In this document: positions 10,702 to 22,175 of the stretch, piece by piece
Layout: every line of letters begins with the position of its first letter
How positions within the stretch are numbered: position 1 is the stretch's first letter
Source: Chiua virens
Taxonomy: Eukaryota; Basidiomycota; Agaricomycetes; Boletales; Boletaceae
Direction of reading: 5' to 3'
Assembly: GCA_019787685.1 (NCBI GenBank)
Contig: JAHNUO010000009.1
Location: 1,240,001-1,304,000, forward strand
Length of the DNA: 64,000 nt
Program-made: the position numbers and the translations under genes
The notes under the pieces: generated by a model
Seen by the model: the letters and a program-made list of their open reading frames with translations, nothing else
Database searches by the model: none
What the model was told of the DNA's origin: nothing

Positions 10702-12589
10702 CAATGTTTTAACATGATGTATCCCACATGAACAATGATCCAGGGCTGGACCAAGAGGATCAGCTGGGACAATGTACTCCACAGTGCTCCTCAAAGGGGG
10801 ACGATACAGAGATACAGAGATACCACAACTTGAAGTGTGCGAAAATGAATGCCTAAATGCAAGTGAGTGGTCCAAGCTATCTTACTGCCCCAAAGGGTCA
10901 CCAAAGTGCAATTAGACTCAAGATGCAAGAGGAAGAAGACTTAGCAGGACTCTAAGACTTTGAAGCCTAAGGGAATCTCTCACATTGTTGGGGTTTGAGT
11001 AACCTTATAGCCTAGGGTACATATGATAATACATGATGAACATGCAACAAGAAAACATTGACCACTGGCAATGGCACAATTTAAATGACAAGAGACTGAA
11101 GTGAATCAACTGGTGTGTTGAAGTGAGGTTATCCCAGGTCAAGGAGTGATGTGGTAATGGGTACATGAAAGGAAAAAAAATATAGCAGTGCTAGTGCTAA
11201 TGCATTGTGATGCCTCTGCTCTTACGAGCAAGAGTGCATGTTACAGTTGACACACATTACGATCACTCTGCCCTTTCAGGCTAGGTATCCTTCAATGATG
11301 CTTATAGTCACTAGTACTGGCATGCAATGGCAGGTAAGCAGGTGAGACAACAAAAGGTACCACACAGTAGCCTTCGAAAAAGGTTCCCATGGACAGCCAC
11401 CACTGGAGGGCTGGCACACATGAACATACCTGAATTTGGGCAATTCTGAATTGGAAAGTCCAGGAGTCTGGGTGGCTTGGAGTCTGTGAGGCAGGGTGGG
11501 AACCCAGTGGCAGCATTGACAAACTTTTATCCAATTGGGATCTGAATTGCTGCTGTGCACTGCCAAGACAACCATGCTGAACCTTGAAGACCCACTGGCT
11601 AGCCACTAAGTAACCTTAGCCACACTAAACCTTGAGCACTGGCCCACAGTTGCTATCCTACCAAATCAATCTTGTCTATGTTGACCATGTTCATTGGGTC
11701 AGAGTTTATACATTTATTCTCATCTACAAGATTCTGGTGGAATCCCAATTTGGCAAGGCTTTCACAGAGCGAGCATGTATTGCAAATTCTCACAGCCCTA
11801 TGGGCAATCCTGGACCTTTGAGAATGCAATTTGCTCCCAAAGATAATAGAAATGTCATAAACAAAGTTGGATGCTTGTATATAAAATGAAACAAGATAAA
11901 CTACAAATATATTTATTGTTCAGTCTGAATGGAGCTAAATAAGATAAGTCACCTTGTTACCTTGCTTGCCAAGGTGCCAGTTCTAGGTTACTGAGATCAT
12001 GAGGTCTCCTAGAACTTAGTCTGTGCATGAACTAACCGAAGTGGTGCATCTGTTCTCTTCTCCCGCCACTTTGCACTGAAAGTACTCAGAGCCTTCAGCT
12101 GCAGCTCTTCTCTCTCACTTTCTCACACCCACCCACCACTCCCTTTCCACAGAGCAATTTCCATCCTCCCTATTATCTGTCTGTTGTGCTTTGCTCTGGG
12201 AGAGCTTCATAGCTGCAGGTACCTAACCCACCTGCACTGCTATGCCTCCCTGCCATGCTGTTGCTTCAGGCCAGAAGCTTCTCTGGGCTTCACCCATCCT
12301 AATATCATTCCATTCATTGTATTTGCCCAATCATGTACTTAGTTATATTCCCTATCAAATACCTTCTCTCTCCAGACACAAAGCATTTGAAATGCACAGA
12401 TCATGTCCAAAGTTGGCTTCATGTGCAAAATGTCCACAGATACAAATATTAGATAAATAATAAATATATGTAAATGTTGACAAATAAAGTAATAGAAGTG
12501 ATTGTATAATGAAAATCTTGGACAAGACAAGCAATACTGCTTTCTGAATAAAGGCTGTTCTGCTCAAAACTCTCTGACATGATATCAAG
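10702..12589. other. No gene recognised
   Basis: Two overlapping minus-strand frames near 11276-11606 have no recognisable motif. A pyrimidine-rich patch lies at about 12050-12190. Confidence 0.5.
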
Positions 12590-14397
12590 CTCAGTGCAGG
12601 ACAGTAACAGTCGTAGCAAGAACGTGATAAGTTGGCTTTCTAGAGGGACTGTAATAACCTGCTTTGTATCTCTCCTCAGTAGTGTTCACTAGGGGCTGTA
12701 GCCATTCTTCCTCTTTCCTTAGTGCCTCCGAAGGATGTTGAGTTAATAGCTTGTTGTTGAATTCACAGAGTAAACATATGTGCTTCCTACCATGGGAATG
12801 AGATAGTGTGATATACACATTGAATGGAGAAATAGAAAAGTTTGTTGTTTTGCTGATGTCAACAATAGTGTTCTCAATAGTTTGATCTTGAGATTTGTAC
12901 TCTATAAAGGTGTAGGCAAGAGTGATTGGAAGTTGACTGTGAGTAATTCGAGTATGGGATTTGGTACCAATGTGGAAACCTCATGTAACAGGAGCAAGAG
13001 GGATCTTATGATTGCTCAAAGAAGGTAGAATGGGAAGATATGTGAATTGGGGTGCTCATCAATGCTTTGTTCATGAGGGTCCAGTACAATATCTGTAACA
13101 ATTCCCCTCAAACTGTTTGTAAATTTGCCAAAGTTGAGACATTTTCTGTGATCATTACCTTCATTCCAATGGCTAGATCACTTTTTATTAGCAAATTTCC
13201 CATCTCTTCTTCTGACATTTGTGCAATCACCATTCTCTCTGACAGTGATAATCCGTCCTTTGAGGAGGTATCTTCTGGAAAAAAATGGAAATGCAGATGT
13301 CCAGTGTATGTACAGTGTTTTTATAGTGAAAGTATATTTCGCTCAGTGAGTACATACACTGTTTCTTGGTGTGATAAGAATAGCATATTGCCATGGAGGT
13401 GAGTCAAAGTTGGGAATATCGCAATTATTACTTGTGAGTACAAGTTTGTGCAGTTCCTGTAAATCTTCACAGGTGCATGCCCCAACACGAGCATGACATA
13501 AAATGTCCAAAATGTCCATCCAGGTAGAATCAGTGATGTGTACTTGTTCATCCAATATAATCATGGTTTCAATTTGAATGAAGATGGAACGGCCAAGTCC
13601 ACCTTTGCTGGTGGTTTGTGTTGCCACATAGAGGGCATGCTTTTGTTATGCTACATGAATGCATATTTATTTCTGCATAAATGCAAAGACAGTGAATTCA
13701 TACCAATAGGAGGAATTTAATGGAAATCTCCCAAGAAAAGTAAACTGAGCATTCCCATAATTTTGAATGAGTCTTCACAGCCAAGAACAATGGAAAGAAG
13801 TTAAGAGAGATCTGATAGAGTGTCTGTTGTTAACATGCTGATTTCATCAACACTTATAAGATATCTGTCCACAATATTGTGTCGACATTGAGATGCAATG
13901 GCCAGGAAAGTGTTACTCGCTGCAATACCTGTCATCACTGTCTTCACAAACTTGTCTTTGACATGACCAGATTCAAAAGTCAGAGATATCAAGTCCAGCA
14001 GATGTGTTTTGCCCATACCTTCCTCTCCTAGCAAAAGCATATGAAGCTGCAGAGGTAATTCACCTCAAAGGAGTGATAAGAGATGATTATGAATTATGGT
14101 GTACACCATCTGTTGTTTTGGTTTCAAACATTTCACATCAGCCACAAGAGATTCTTCTGGCTCTCCTAGATTTGTTTTCAGATCTACTTTTCTAGTTCTT
14201 GAATCTTCTCTATCAGCATCATTCATCATTTTGACATCCCCATCATCAGGCAACATTGAACTTTCATCATTTTCATCAGCTTCACAGGACTTGATAATTG
14301 ATCTCCATTGGTCATACTGGCACAGATTTTCTTCTGATCCTTGACGAAATATAAATATACAAACCAAAATATGCAAAATGTCCAGATGCCCTACCAT
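12590..14397 (-). pseudogene. Helitron PIF1-type helicase remnant
   Basis: Walker A G-E-E-G-M-G-K-T-H-L-L at about 14025-13990 (usual form G-x-G-G-T-G-K-S), Walker B L-I-S-V-D-E-I-S-M-L near 13855-13825, then a segment with L-D-E-Q-V..W-M-D-I-L and I-L-I-T-P-R-N (13627-13343). The C-terminal motif A-Y-T-F-I-E-Y-K-S-Q-D-Q-T-I and Y-I-T-L-S-H-S-H-G-R lie at about 12960-12770. Order and spacing match a 5'-3' superfamily 1 helicase of the PIF1 group. Each piece is in its own frame; not functional. Confidence 0.8.
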
Positions 14398-15027
14398 GAA
14401 GACTGCATGATCATATGCAGTCTATGATACATCTTCATCAGTCCCTCAATGCCACTGTAGACTGCTAGTAAAGTTAATGTCAAGTCATGTGGGTTCAAGG
14501 TGATGAACAATGCAGGCGTCAAGAACTGGCAAATGAATAAATCAATTTCATTTTGGTGACAAAGCTTGTACCCCGGACTGCCAAGCAAATTTTTTGTAGA
14601 GATGCAGTTTGTGCAATACAGTGCCTGTTCTTTTGTCTGCATCTGTCATGGGTTTTACTAAAGGATTGATGTACCATTTGTTAGTAAGAATAGGTCCAAG
14701 CAATTGAAGCTCATTTACAATTGTATATTGAGATGACAAAGCCATTGGAAACATTTTGTGCTGTATAATGACTCTTTTTGGATGATGTTCCAACAAACAA
14801 ATGTGAAGGTTGAATCCCTTGTAAAAGGGGAACAATATTGGCACAGTAAACATATTAGTTGAGCCAAAAATGATATTCATTGCCTTTCTGTATGTCCAGG
14901 ATAATTGAAGCCTCTGATCTCCCTGGATCAAGATGAGGAATAAGGTAAGACAGAAAACCATTGTGACTGTCACTGATGAATTTGGAGCCAGCATGAGATC
15001 ATATGAAATGGTTTTGATCCAATGCAT
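14391..15027 (-). pseudogene. Helitron Rep-region (Helitron_like_N) remnant
   Basis: Frames 15027-14548 and 14642-14391. The second has A-L-F-I-T-L-N-P-H-D-L-T, the hallmark L-F-x-T-x-N-P-x-D of Helitron_like_N, followed by the L-L-A-V-Y-S-G position. The HUH histidines and catalytic tyrosines of the Rep nuclease cannot be placed with confidence because of shifts. Confidence 0.7.
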
Positions 15028-15255
15028 ATGCTAGTGTGTACACCTTCATCAATTCTTGACTTTATGTGGAATGATTACCCAAAGTGTATATCACATTGTT
15101 ATCACAATGTTGTTCTGAATTTCATTCCAGTCTGATTCTCATATTTCAGAACCCTTTTCTTCAGGGGAGTGCTTGACTTGCAGACAACCCAGAAGAATGA
15201 AATCTGAGTTATCATTGTCATGCAGGAAAAGTGTCTGCATGTTTCACTGGCTGTA

Positions 15256-15800
15256 TCATACCCTGTCTGATTGGTACCATTCATTGTTCTTCACCAAAAT
15301 TTTGATCATCATCTCTACTTTCAACTTGCAAACAAGAACAGGGCTGAACTTTCTCAGGCTTTCCACAGTTGATTTTGTCTCCCCTCCCATAAATAACACA
15401 CAGATTGTGTCTCTACTATCAGGGGGAAGCATATTGTGTAATGAACCTAAGTCCTGGGGGAAAATGGCGAGATTCCAATTAAATCTCTGAGAAGATTCCT
15501 CAGGAACATATCTTCCATGAGTGCCTTGTCGAACAAAGTGATGTGTGACTGTTGAAGACTGACAATGTGATATCAAGTTTAAATCAAAAGGAAAAGCTAT
15601 ATCAAATGTGTCTGCAATGTGTTGTGGCAAGTGATCTCTTGTATAATACAAAAAGATCACAAGCGCAAATGGAGGCTGACAAGGAGGTGAAGACTCAAGG
15701 TACTGGCAACATTACTTGCATATTTGAAAAGGAGATAACACATTTACATTTGTTAAGCCCTTGGGACAAAGGATAGCATGAGAATACACTTCTATATTGT
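15256..15800 (-). pseudogene. Helitron protein, N-terminal and DUF6570-like segment
   Basis: Frame 15660-15256 contains F-L-Y-Y-T-R-D-H-L-P, then L-I-S-H-C-Q..T-H-H-F, and N-W-N-L-A-I-F-P-Q-D-L-G-S-L-H-N-M-L-P-P-D followed by I-C-V-L-F-M-G. The last part is the characteristic pattern of the region before the Rep domain in fungal Helitron helicases (G-N-V-A-x-x-P-Q-D..L-P-P..V-x-F-V-G). Frames up to 16492 on the same strand are probably the more N-terminal part. A second copy of the first segment lies at 38588-38908. Confidence 0.7.
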
Positions 15801-16492
15801 ACATTGAAGGTAGAAGTGAAATGGGAATGCACTCGTTCCTCAACACAAGCAACATTCACCATTGGATGTAACATTTCAAGTTCATGACATGCATATGACC
15901 ATGCACACATCATGCACACTATTTCATGGAAACAAGAAGGATCCATTTCTTTTTGCTATTCACAAATGATATTCTTTTGAATTCAAAGTCATGAAGTTCT
16001 GGGAAGGAGCCATAGTACTCTGAAAAGGGGTTGTGCTCTTCCTCTGGCAGTGGACCTTCTCTTGCCCTCTGTTGTGCATGCACTTGCCGTCTCACTTGCC
16101 TATTCTGAGTATGTTGAATAGTTGTCGTTTTGTGTTGGGTGCGCTGGGGATCCAGACACAGTACCTGAACATTCTGTCTGGGGTGCACATGATGCCTGAA
16201 CACTAGAAATATGACCGCAATTACAGCTCTCATAAAGCCAGACAAGATCAACCAAGATGTTGTAATGAAGATTAGGCGTGGGTTGAAAACCATGCACACA
16301 GAGAATGACATGTAATTGCATGTTCATAAAATATTGGTATTCCTGAACATATACATAGATATGATTCTTGTATACCAGAAGGAAAGGACCTTGAGGATAA
16401 AGCAATAAAGGATCCATTGCATCATAGTTGAGATTGAGGAAGTCAAAATTCTGGCATAAAATTACAAAACTGATAGAGTCGCTTGTTAGCAA

Positions 16493-17657
16493 CTCCTCTC
16501 CATGACATCAATGATCCTGACTCCCTCAGGAAGACCATCTGAAACTGATCTTGAATAAGCAAATATAGAAAAACAGCAACCAAATGACTTGCAACTTCCA
16601 CTCATTTGACCTTGCTAAGTTTGCTATGTCACAAAGGACACAGAATGTTTATGGTATGACAAGGAAAGAAGAGCAGTTTAAAGAAATGGGAAATGGGAAA
16701 ATGAAAGCCAACCAGGCACCAGAATATTACATAATCTATCTTATCACAAATGATTAAAACTGCCATGGAGTACACTACCATTGCCAGCTGGCAACAATTC
16801 ATTACCATATAAGGGTCAAGATAAGTGACAAATCTCCCTTAGAATGAATCTGAAAAAGTGCCAAGTAGGGGCATCTCTTCTGCCAAGCCTTCTACCATCA
16901 TCAAAGATAACGCCATAATAACCTATAGTGAACACAGGATCAAACATGCAAAATGGCACTGCAAGGAAACAAAGGTCATCAATCCCTTGTTCAAACAGAT
17001 GTCCTGCTCCTTTTTGTTGCCTGACAATCTAGCACTTGTAGCTTGCATGGTACAACTCCACCTCTCCTCTGATTTCCCCTCTATCAATGTTCTTAATAAC
17101 AATACCAAAGGCAATGCTGTCTACTCATTTGATTCACATATCCACACACCCCACAACAACCTCTCTTGCTTTGCATCTCATGTAGCACCAAGGTCGTCAT
17201 GAGGCAAGAAAATCCAAGTGCAGCAGCGGATTACCTGCTATGCACATCATTTACAGGGCTGTTCAAATTGGCGATCAAGGTGGGAGGTGTGTGGTTCAAA
17301 CATGTATTTACTTAGCCTGACAGACATCCATTTGACAGAATTTTGCAAGATCTGGCATTACCACACAGGAATTTGAATGTCTTCACCATGCTCACATGCA
17401 CACCAGTGAACCAGCTTTCTAGTTCCCCTATCATATGGTTGCTTGCCCAGAGCCTGTTCTCACTGCAGGCAATGGAAAGCTTAAATACTGGATTGACTGG
17501 GTCATCAAGGAACATTGGGCCAGACCTGGACACCAGTATGAGGGTAAGATATTACACATCACACAGGTTAGTGGGTACTGGAATTTCAAAAGATATGATG
17601 TCAGAGGCCAAATGGGAGGTGTTTAGGAGTAATGCCAGGCAATTCACCAGATGTATT
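16493..17657. other. No gene recognised
   Basis: May include the 5' part of the Helitron. Frames at 16858-17202 and 17343-17663 show no domain. Confidence 0.4.
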
Positions 17658-17810
17658 TGTTAGAACAGACTGGTTCCATAGGACCTGGTTGTCCCAAGGG
17701 CAGAGTCACTGCTCTGGTGACTTACCTGATGGTGGGGCTCAAGACAATATTGTGGAGAATGGAGAGAGAGAAAGATTCTTTTTTGGATACACAGTAGAAC
17801 ATGTTTATAT
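17658..17810 (+). repeat. Family F repeat (LTR-like), copy 1, partial
   Basis: Begins TGTTAGAACAGACTGG and matches 62012-62165 for about 150 bp, including GGCAGAGTCACTGCTCTGG and the AGAACATGTTTATATAT stretch, then diverges. The TG start and the full-length partner ending GTAACA suggest an LTR. Confidence 0.65.
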
Positions 17811-20325
17811 ATCTACTGTAATGCTATGCTGTACCTGTAGTAAGGACTAATGGTATTACATGAATGATTGTAACTATTTGTATTGTAGTACTACAATAAG
17901 TCTATAGTTGTTCCAGTACTTCCAGAGCACAGGAACCTTGGAACTTCCAGAAGTGGAAGCCTTGGAAGTGTGGGAACTACCCAGAACAGTCAGAACAGTT
18001 TATACATATTCCAATGGTATTAGTCAGGAAAACATATGTAAACATTGATATTGGTTGTCAACAACGTAAACATACTGTGGTATTGCTGTAAGGATCTTAG
18101 GTTTCTTCACATTTAGAGGAAATGGGGGATGTCAAACTCCAGTCTATAATTATTTCTACACCTCCACTCACCACCCAATGGTCAAATTCCTCAAGAGGAT
18201 TATCCAGGGTTTATAAACTGATCTTGCCAGTTTCTGTATGTTTTTTTGTGGGGCAAGAGAAATCACATGGACCAACCATGACATTGTTATCAGGGCCAGA
18301 AAGACACAATCATTTCTCAGAAAGCTCAGTAGAAGATCAAGGATCTTTTTGTGATTTGGCCTGATATGCAATCAGCATGGTGAAATCCACAACAAGCAAC
18401 AAACCTTTTTGTGTGAAGAGAATGGCTGGCACAAGGCAATGGTAAGATCTGTGCTGGGCTGTTTTTATGGTGGAGAGAGCCTGTATCCTTTGGAAACAAA
18501 ATGGAAACTCATTGCAAGAGTCATTGGTTAGGACCAAGAGGGGCAATCACAATCATTTCAAAGTTGTGAACTGCAGTCAAAGCTTGGTGTTGCTTTGCCG
18601 CTCCATGGTTTCTTGGAACAGTGGGCTAACTCCAGACTCTCTTTCACAAGGTGGGGACTTGACATAGTATTGGGGCTCTCATGCACCTTGTCCGAGTACT
18701 AGGGGCAGGGGAATTGTTTGGCACACCTTTGACTTTCTGCTATGATTTGATGCAGCACCACTCGCTGCTTCTGATCTTTGTCCTGTGGTGATCCTGCCAT
18801 GAGGACTTTTTGGGGTTGTGGAATGGATTTCACTTTGGAATTGTGTCCATTTACTGGCTGTTTTTTCTTCCCAGCACATGGGGGAGCTAGCAATCCCTCC
18901 TGGCAACTAAAACTGATGTTAGTGGTCCAAAAATTTGGTTACAATGCACCAGTAATGGTGACACTTCAGTTTGTCCTTGCAATGGTGATTACATCTGGAC
19001 AATGATTTGTACAGGTGCCAAGTTGAAGGAAAGTGAACTCACTTGTACTTGCCATCCAGGCTGTTTTCTCAGATCTTGTTCCATTTGTTGCTTCACTGGT
19101 AGATTCAGCTAGGGCTGTTGTGGTTTGGATGTATCTTCATCAGCACCTAGGAAACTACCTATTAGCTAATACCCACTTCACGCAATAAACCTACCAGGGT
19201 ATTTCAACACATCTGCCATATGAAAATGTGAAGCCTCATCCTTGTCATCCAGGTCAAAATCCCAGAAGTCAGGAATATCCTTGAGGCCTTGTAAGTCCAT
19301 TTCCTTGGTTCCATGAATTTCAGGATCTGAAGAGGCAAAGCACATATAAGGGATGTCAACCTTCGAGTTTCCATAGTTGGATATTTGTCCAGTAGAACAT
19401 TTGGTACTAAAGTATGAGAAATGGTAATGCCCACAAACTTTTACTAACATATCTATTAGCTGCTTGCAAAGACAAGAAACAGGAATGTTGTGTACAGAAG
19501 CAATGTATGCATTGAGCACTTGGCTTGGTTTCATGAGTTGTGCTGTGAGGGTAAATTCCTTATTCTCTTTGAGTGCTTTCGTGCTTATGTCGCAAAACAA
19601 AATCAGTGTTTTATAAACCAACACAAAGAGAATCACTCACATGACATGTCAGAAGTCAATGAAGACCATATCAGAGGTCACCACCAGAAGAGTTGTTGTC
19701 TCAGTTTCATCCCACTTGTGCTTCTTTGTTCTTGGGGTGGCAAATTGCTACTAACAATACCATATTGGACAACAAACTCCACTTCCATGGGTGAGTTTCC
19801 ATCGCTGTACCTAGACTTGAGCTTCTTCCAAATGGGGGACAGCAGTTAAGAAGCTAGGGATTATCAGTGATAAAAACTGCAGTAGAAAACTACCTGACCT
19901 GCTTGATTTGAAGAGGCAACATCTGTAACAGCTTTTGGATTATACTGACCTCATTCTCAGCCAGTACCTTGACCCTGTTACAGCATTGAATTATAGTGCA
20001 CTGAGTCTGCACTGGTATACTTGCGAGTTTTTGCCAATGTGTTCAATCTGTCTGAGAACCAGTGGCTTGTCTTCCCATGTGGCCATGCCTTCACACTGAA
20101 GCAGTGTACTCTGTAGCCAACTTAAGAAAAGCATTTGTGAAAAGCTCAAAAACACTTGCAGTTCAAGTGCATACTTGACCTGAGCTCCACTCTGGTTGAC
20201 AATAGCAACATCTGCTATAGCTAATGTGCAGTGAGTGGAGTCCTCATTTGTTGTGAGCACTCACCTGATACAATGCGCATTGCATGGTGAAATATACAGC
20301 TTCCAGGTATGGTTGTCCTTCCATA
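17811..20325. other. No gene recognised
   Basis: Several short frames on both strands. The longest is the separate entry at 19178-19636; nothing else has domain character. Confidence 0.4.
19178..19636 (-). CDS. Unidentified open frame, 152 codons
   Basis: I do not recognise this. The C-terminal third is acidic and aromatic (I-P-D-F-W-D-F-D-L-D-D-K-D-E-A). The middle has C-x-C-K and G-H-Y-H-F. It could be an exon of a degenerate mobile-element gene; no intron boundaries or neighbours help. It could also be chance. Confidence 0.25.
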   Translation of the reverse strand: MILFVLVYKTLILFCDISTKALKENKEFTLTAQLMKPSQVLNAYIASVHNIPVSCLCKQLIDMLVKVCGHYHFSYFSTKCSTGQISNYGNSKVDIPYMCFASSDPEIHGTKEMDLQGLKDIPDFWDFDLDDKDEASHFHMADVLKYPGRFIA

Positions 20326-21063
20326 TAGTGTTTTAAGGTCCAGTTGCAGGACCAGTCAAAAACCACAACCAGTCCAGGGTGGTCCTGGTCATTTAAAATT
20401 TGCGAAAAATGAAAAGACCGGTCCTGGACTGGTTGTAACTGGTTTTTTTGGAAAACTGGTATTGGCCCCAAATCCCCTCATTTGGGCTTACTGTCAACAA
20501 TTGTGCAGTATTCTAGGTAATTATTTGGAATTTCTACAATCAAAATTGAGTTTGTACCACTTAAATATGACATCCAACCTGGAAATGGCTTATAGCCATT
20601 TTCCGGGTTGGGCTTGGCCATTTATCAATTGATTCTCACGATTATTAGACCCACAGCACGCCAGGGGTCTATTCTACATTACATACACTGATGACAAAGT
20701 GTGAATCATGCAGACATACCCATCTCAATTGTGATCTCTATTGCAGATGAGCAGATAACTCCTGTAGATAACATGTGATGCAAAAGTGATGATATCTCAG
20801 TCATTTCAGGACCAATTCCCACGAACATTGGATGCCCAGAGAGGAAAGAATTGAATCTAAATTTGGTAAACTGATGACTAAGCCAGTCTTTGCAAAAAAC
20901 TGGTCTGAACTGGTCCTAAAAAAGTTGTTAAAGTTATTAGGACCAGTTTTTTTGCGGTTTTGGTCTGGTCCTACCGCTTTTGGAAGCTTACTAAGACCAG
21001 TTGTGGTCTGGTTATCTCATTTGGACCATGGAAAACCAGACCAGACTGGACTTTAAAACACTA
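20326..21063. mobile_element. Fold-back, hAT-like non-autonomous element
   Basis: Left end TAGTGTTTTAAGGTCCAG and right end (reverse complement) TAGTGTTTTAAAGTCCAG are near-perfect inverted repeats. The first and last 130-170 bp are filled with GGACCAG/CTGGTCC motifs in opposite sense. No coding capacity. TAGTG ends with AT-rich continuation resemble hAT termini, but the flanking 8-mers (CTTCCATA and GATCTGGA) do not match, so the superfamily is inferred from the ends only. A second copy of one end is at 34113-34190. Confidence 0.65.
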
Positions 21064-22175
21064 GATCTGGATGCCACAACTACCACGGCCATCCCACTCT
21101 CAAATGTGACAATATGTTTCTGAAACACACACTGAAAACAAGGACAAGTGTGCTATGGCAGGCTATCAGGTTGGATGGAGTATCAGAATGCACAATGGTG
21201 GGCAAAATGTTCTGTGAAACAATTTGTATAGTAATTGGGCCCATAGCCATAGTCATGTGTAAGTTACCTCAATCTGAAGAGATCAGCACCATGCTAGTCA
21301 TCACTGGCATGTGTGCAGCTAATCACTCTGAATTCAAGAGGCCTGTCATGATTGTCAACACAGTGCATGGTTATTGAATGTTTTACATGAATTAGATATA
21401 AGAAATTTAACCCATTTAAATCAGCCATCAGGATTGAGGAAAGAAACTGGGTTCAGGATGCATTTATATATGTGTTGAAGAAATGTGGTTGTTGAAAGGT
21501 ACAAAAAGCAAGTGTGTCAGTTTTAGAAAAAAGAGAATATATTGTCTACTCATCTCGAATACATGATTAGGGGCATAGTCTAGTTTGCTTTGTGTCTGTT
21601 CAACAACAGAGAACTTGGCACCTCTCCTGATGAGGATCTTTGCTACTATCCTTGGACCGGCGTTGCAAAATAGGACTAGTTAAGCAAAAAGAGAAGATAA
21701 TGCACTCAAATCTTGACCAGTCCTCTTGAAAAAATCAGTATAAGTATGGCTAGAGTATGTAGCACTTGGGCAACCAAATTTTCTGACAAGAGACTGTGAA
21801 ATGCACATTGCAGAAAATCATTACCAAGTAAATTAGACCCTTTCTGTGCATTGCCGGACTTGTATGATTTTTCAATAAGCAACAAGAGACCCAGAATGTA
21901 TGAAATTTATATCAAGCAGCTCCTGACACTATTTACTATGATATCTACTCATTTTCTAGAGTAATGAGTAAGCTATGGTTACATATATCTCCTCACATTG
22001 CAGGCTCTCTGTGAGCATGATCCTAGCATGATATTTTAAAACTCTGACTGAATCAGACATGTTGCATAGATCAGAACATTGAATGTTGATCATTATCAGA
22101 ACTGTGCTGCTGGTCTGCGCATAGCCAACCTATACCCTAGTACCCTTCATACAATAATACACTCCTTTATCAACA
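21064..22175. other. No gene recognised
   Basis: AT-rich, only short frames. May contain the 5' non-coding part of the pogo-like element; its terminal inverted repeat was not found. Confidence 0.4.

Larger units (their letters stand above)
12590..16492 (-). mobile_element. Helitron (RepHel-type), decayed
   Basis: Minus-strand order fits the fungal Helitron protein: N-terminal cysteine/leucine segment and DUF6570-like part (15800-15256), Helitron_like_N (14642-14391 and upstream), linker, PIF1-type helicase (14040-12590). All in separate frames with stops between them. Ends (5' TC, 3' CTRR with hairpin) were not located; the N-terminal side may extend past 16492. Confidence 0.8.
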
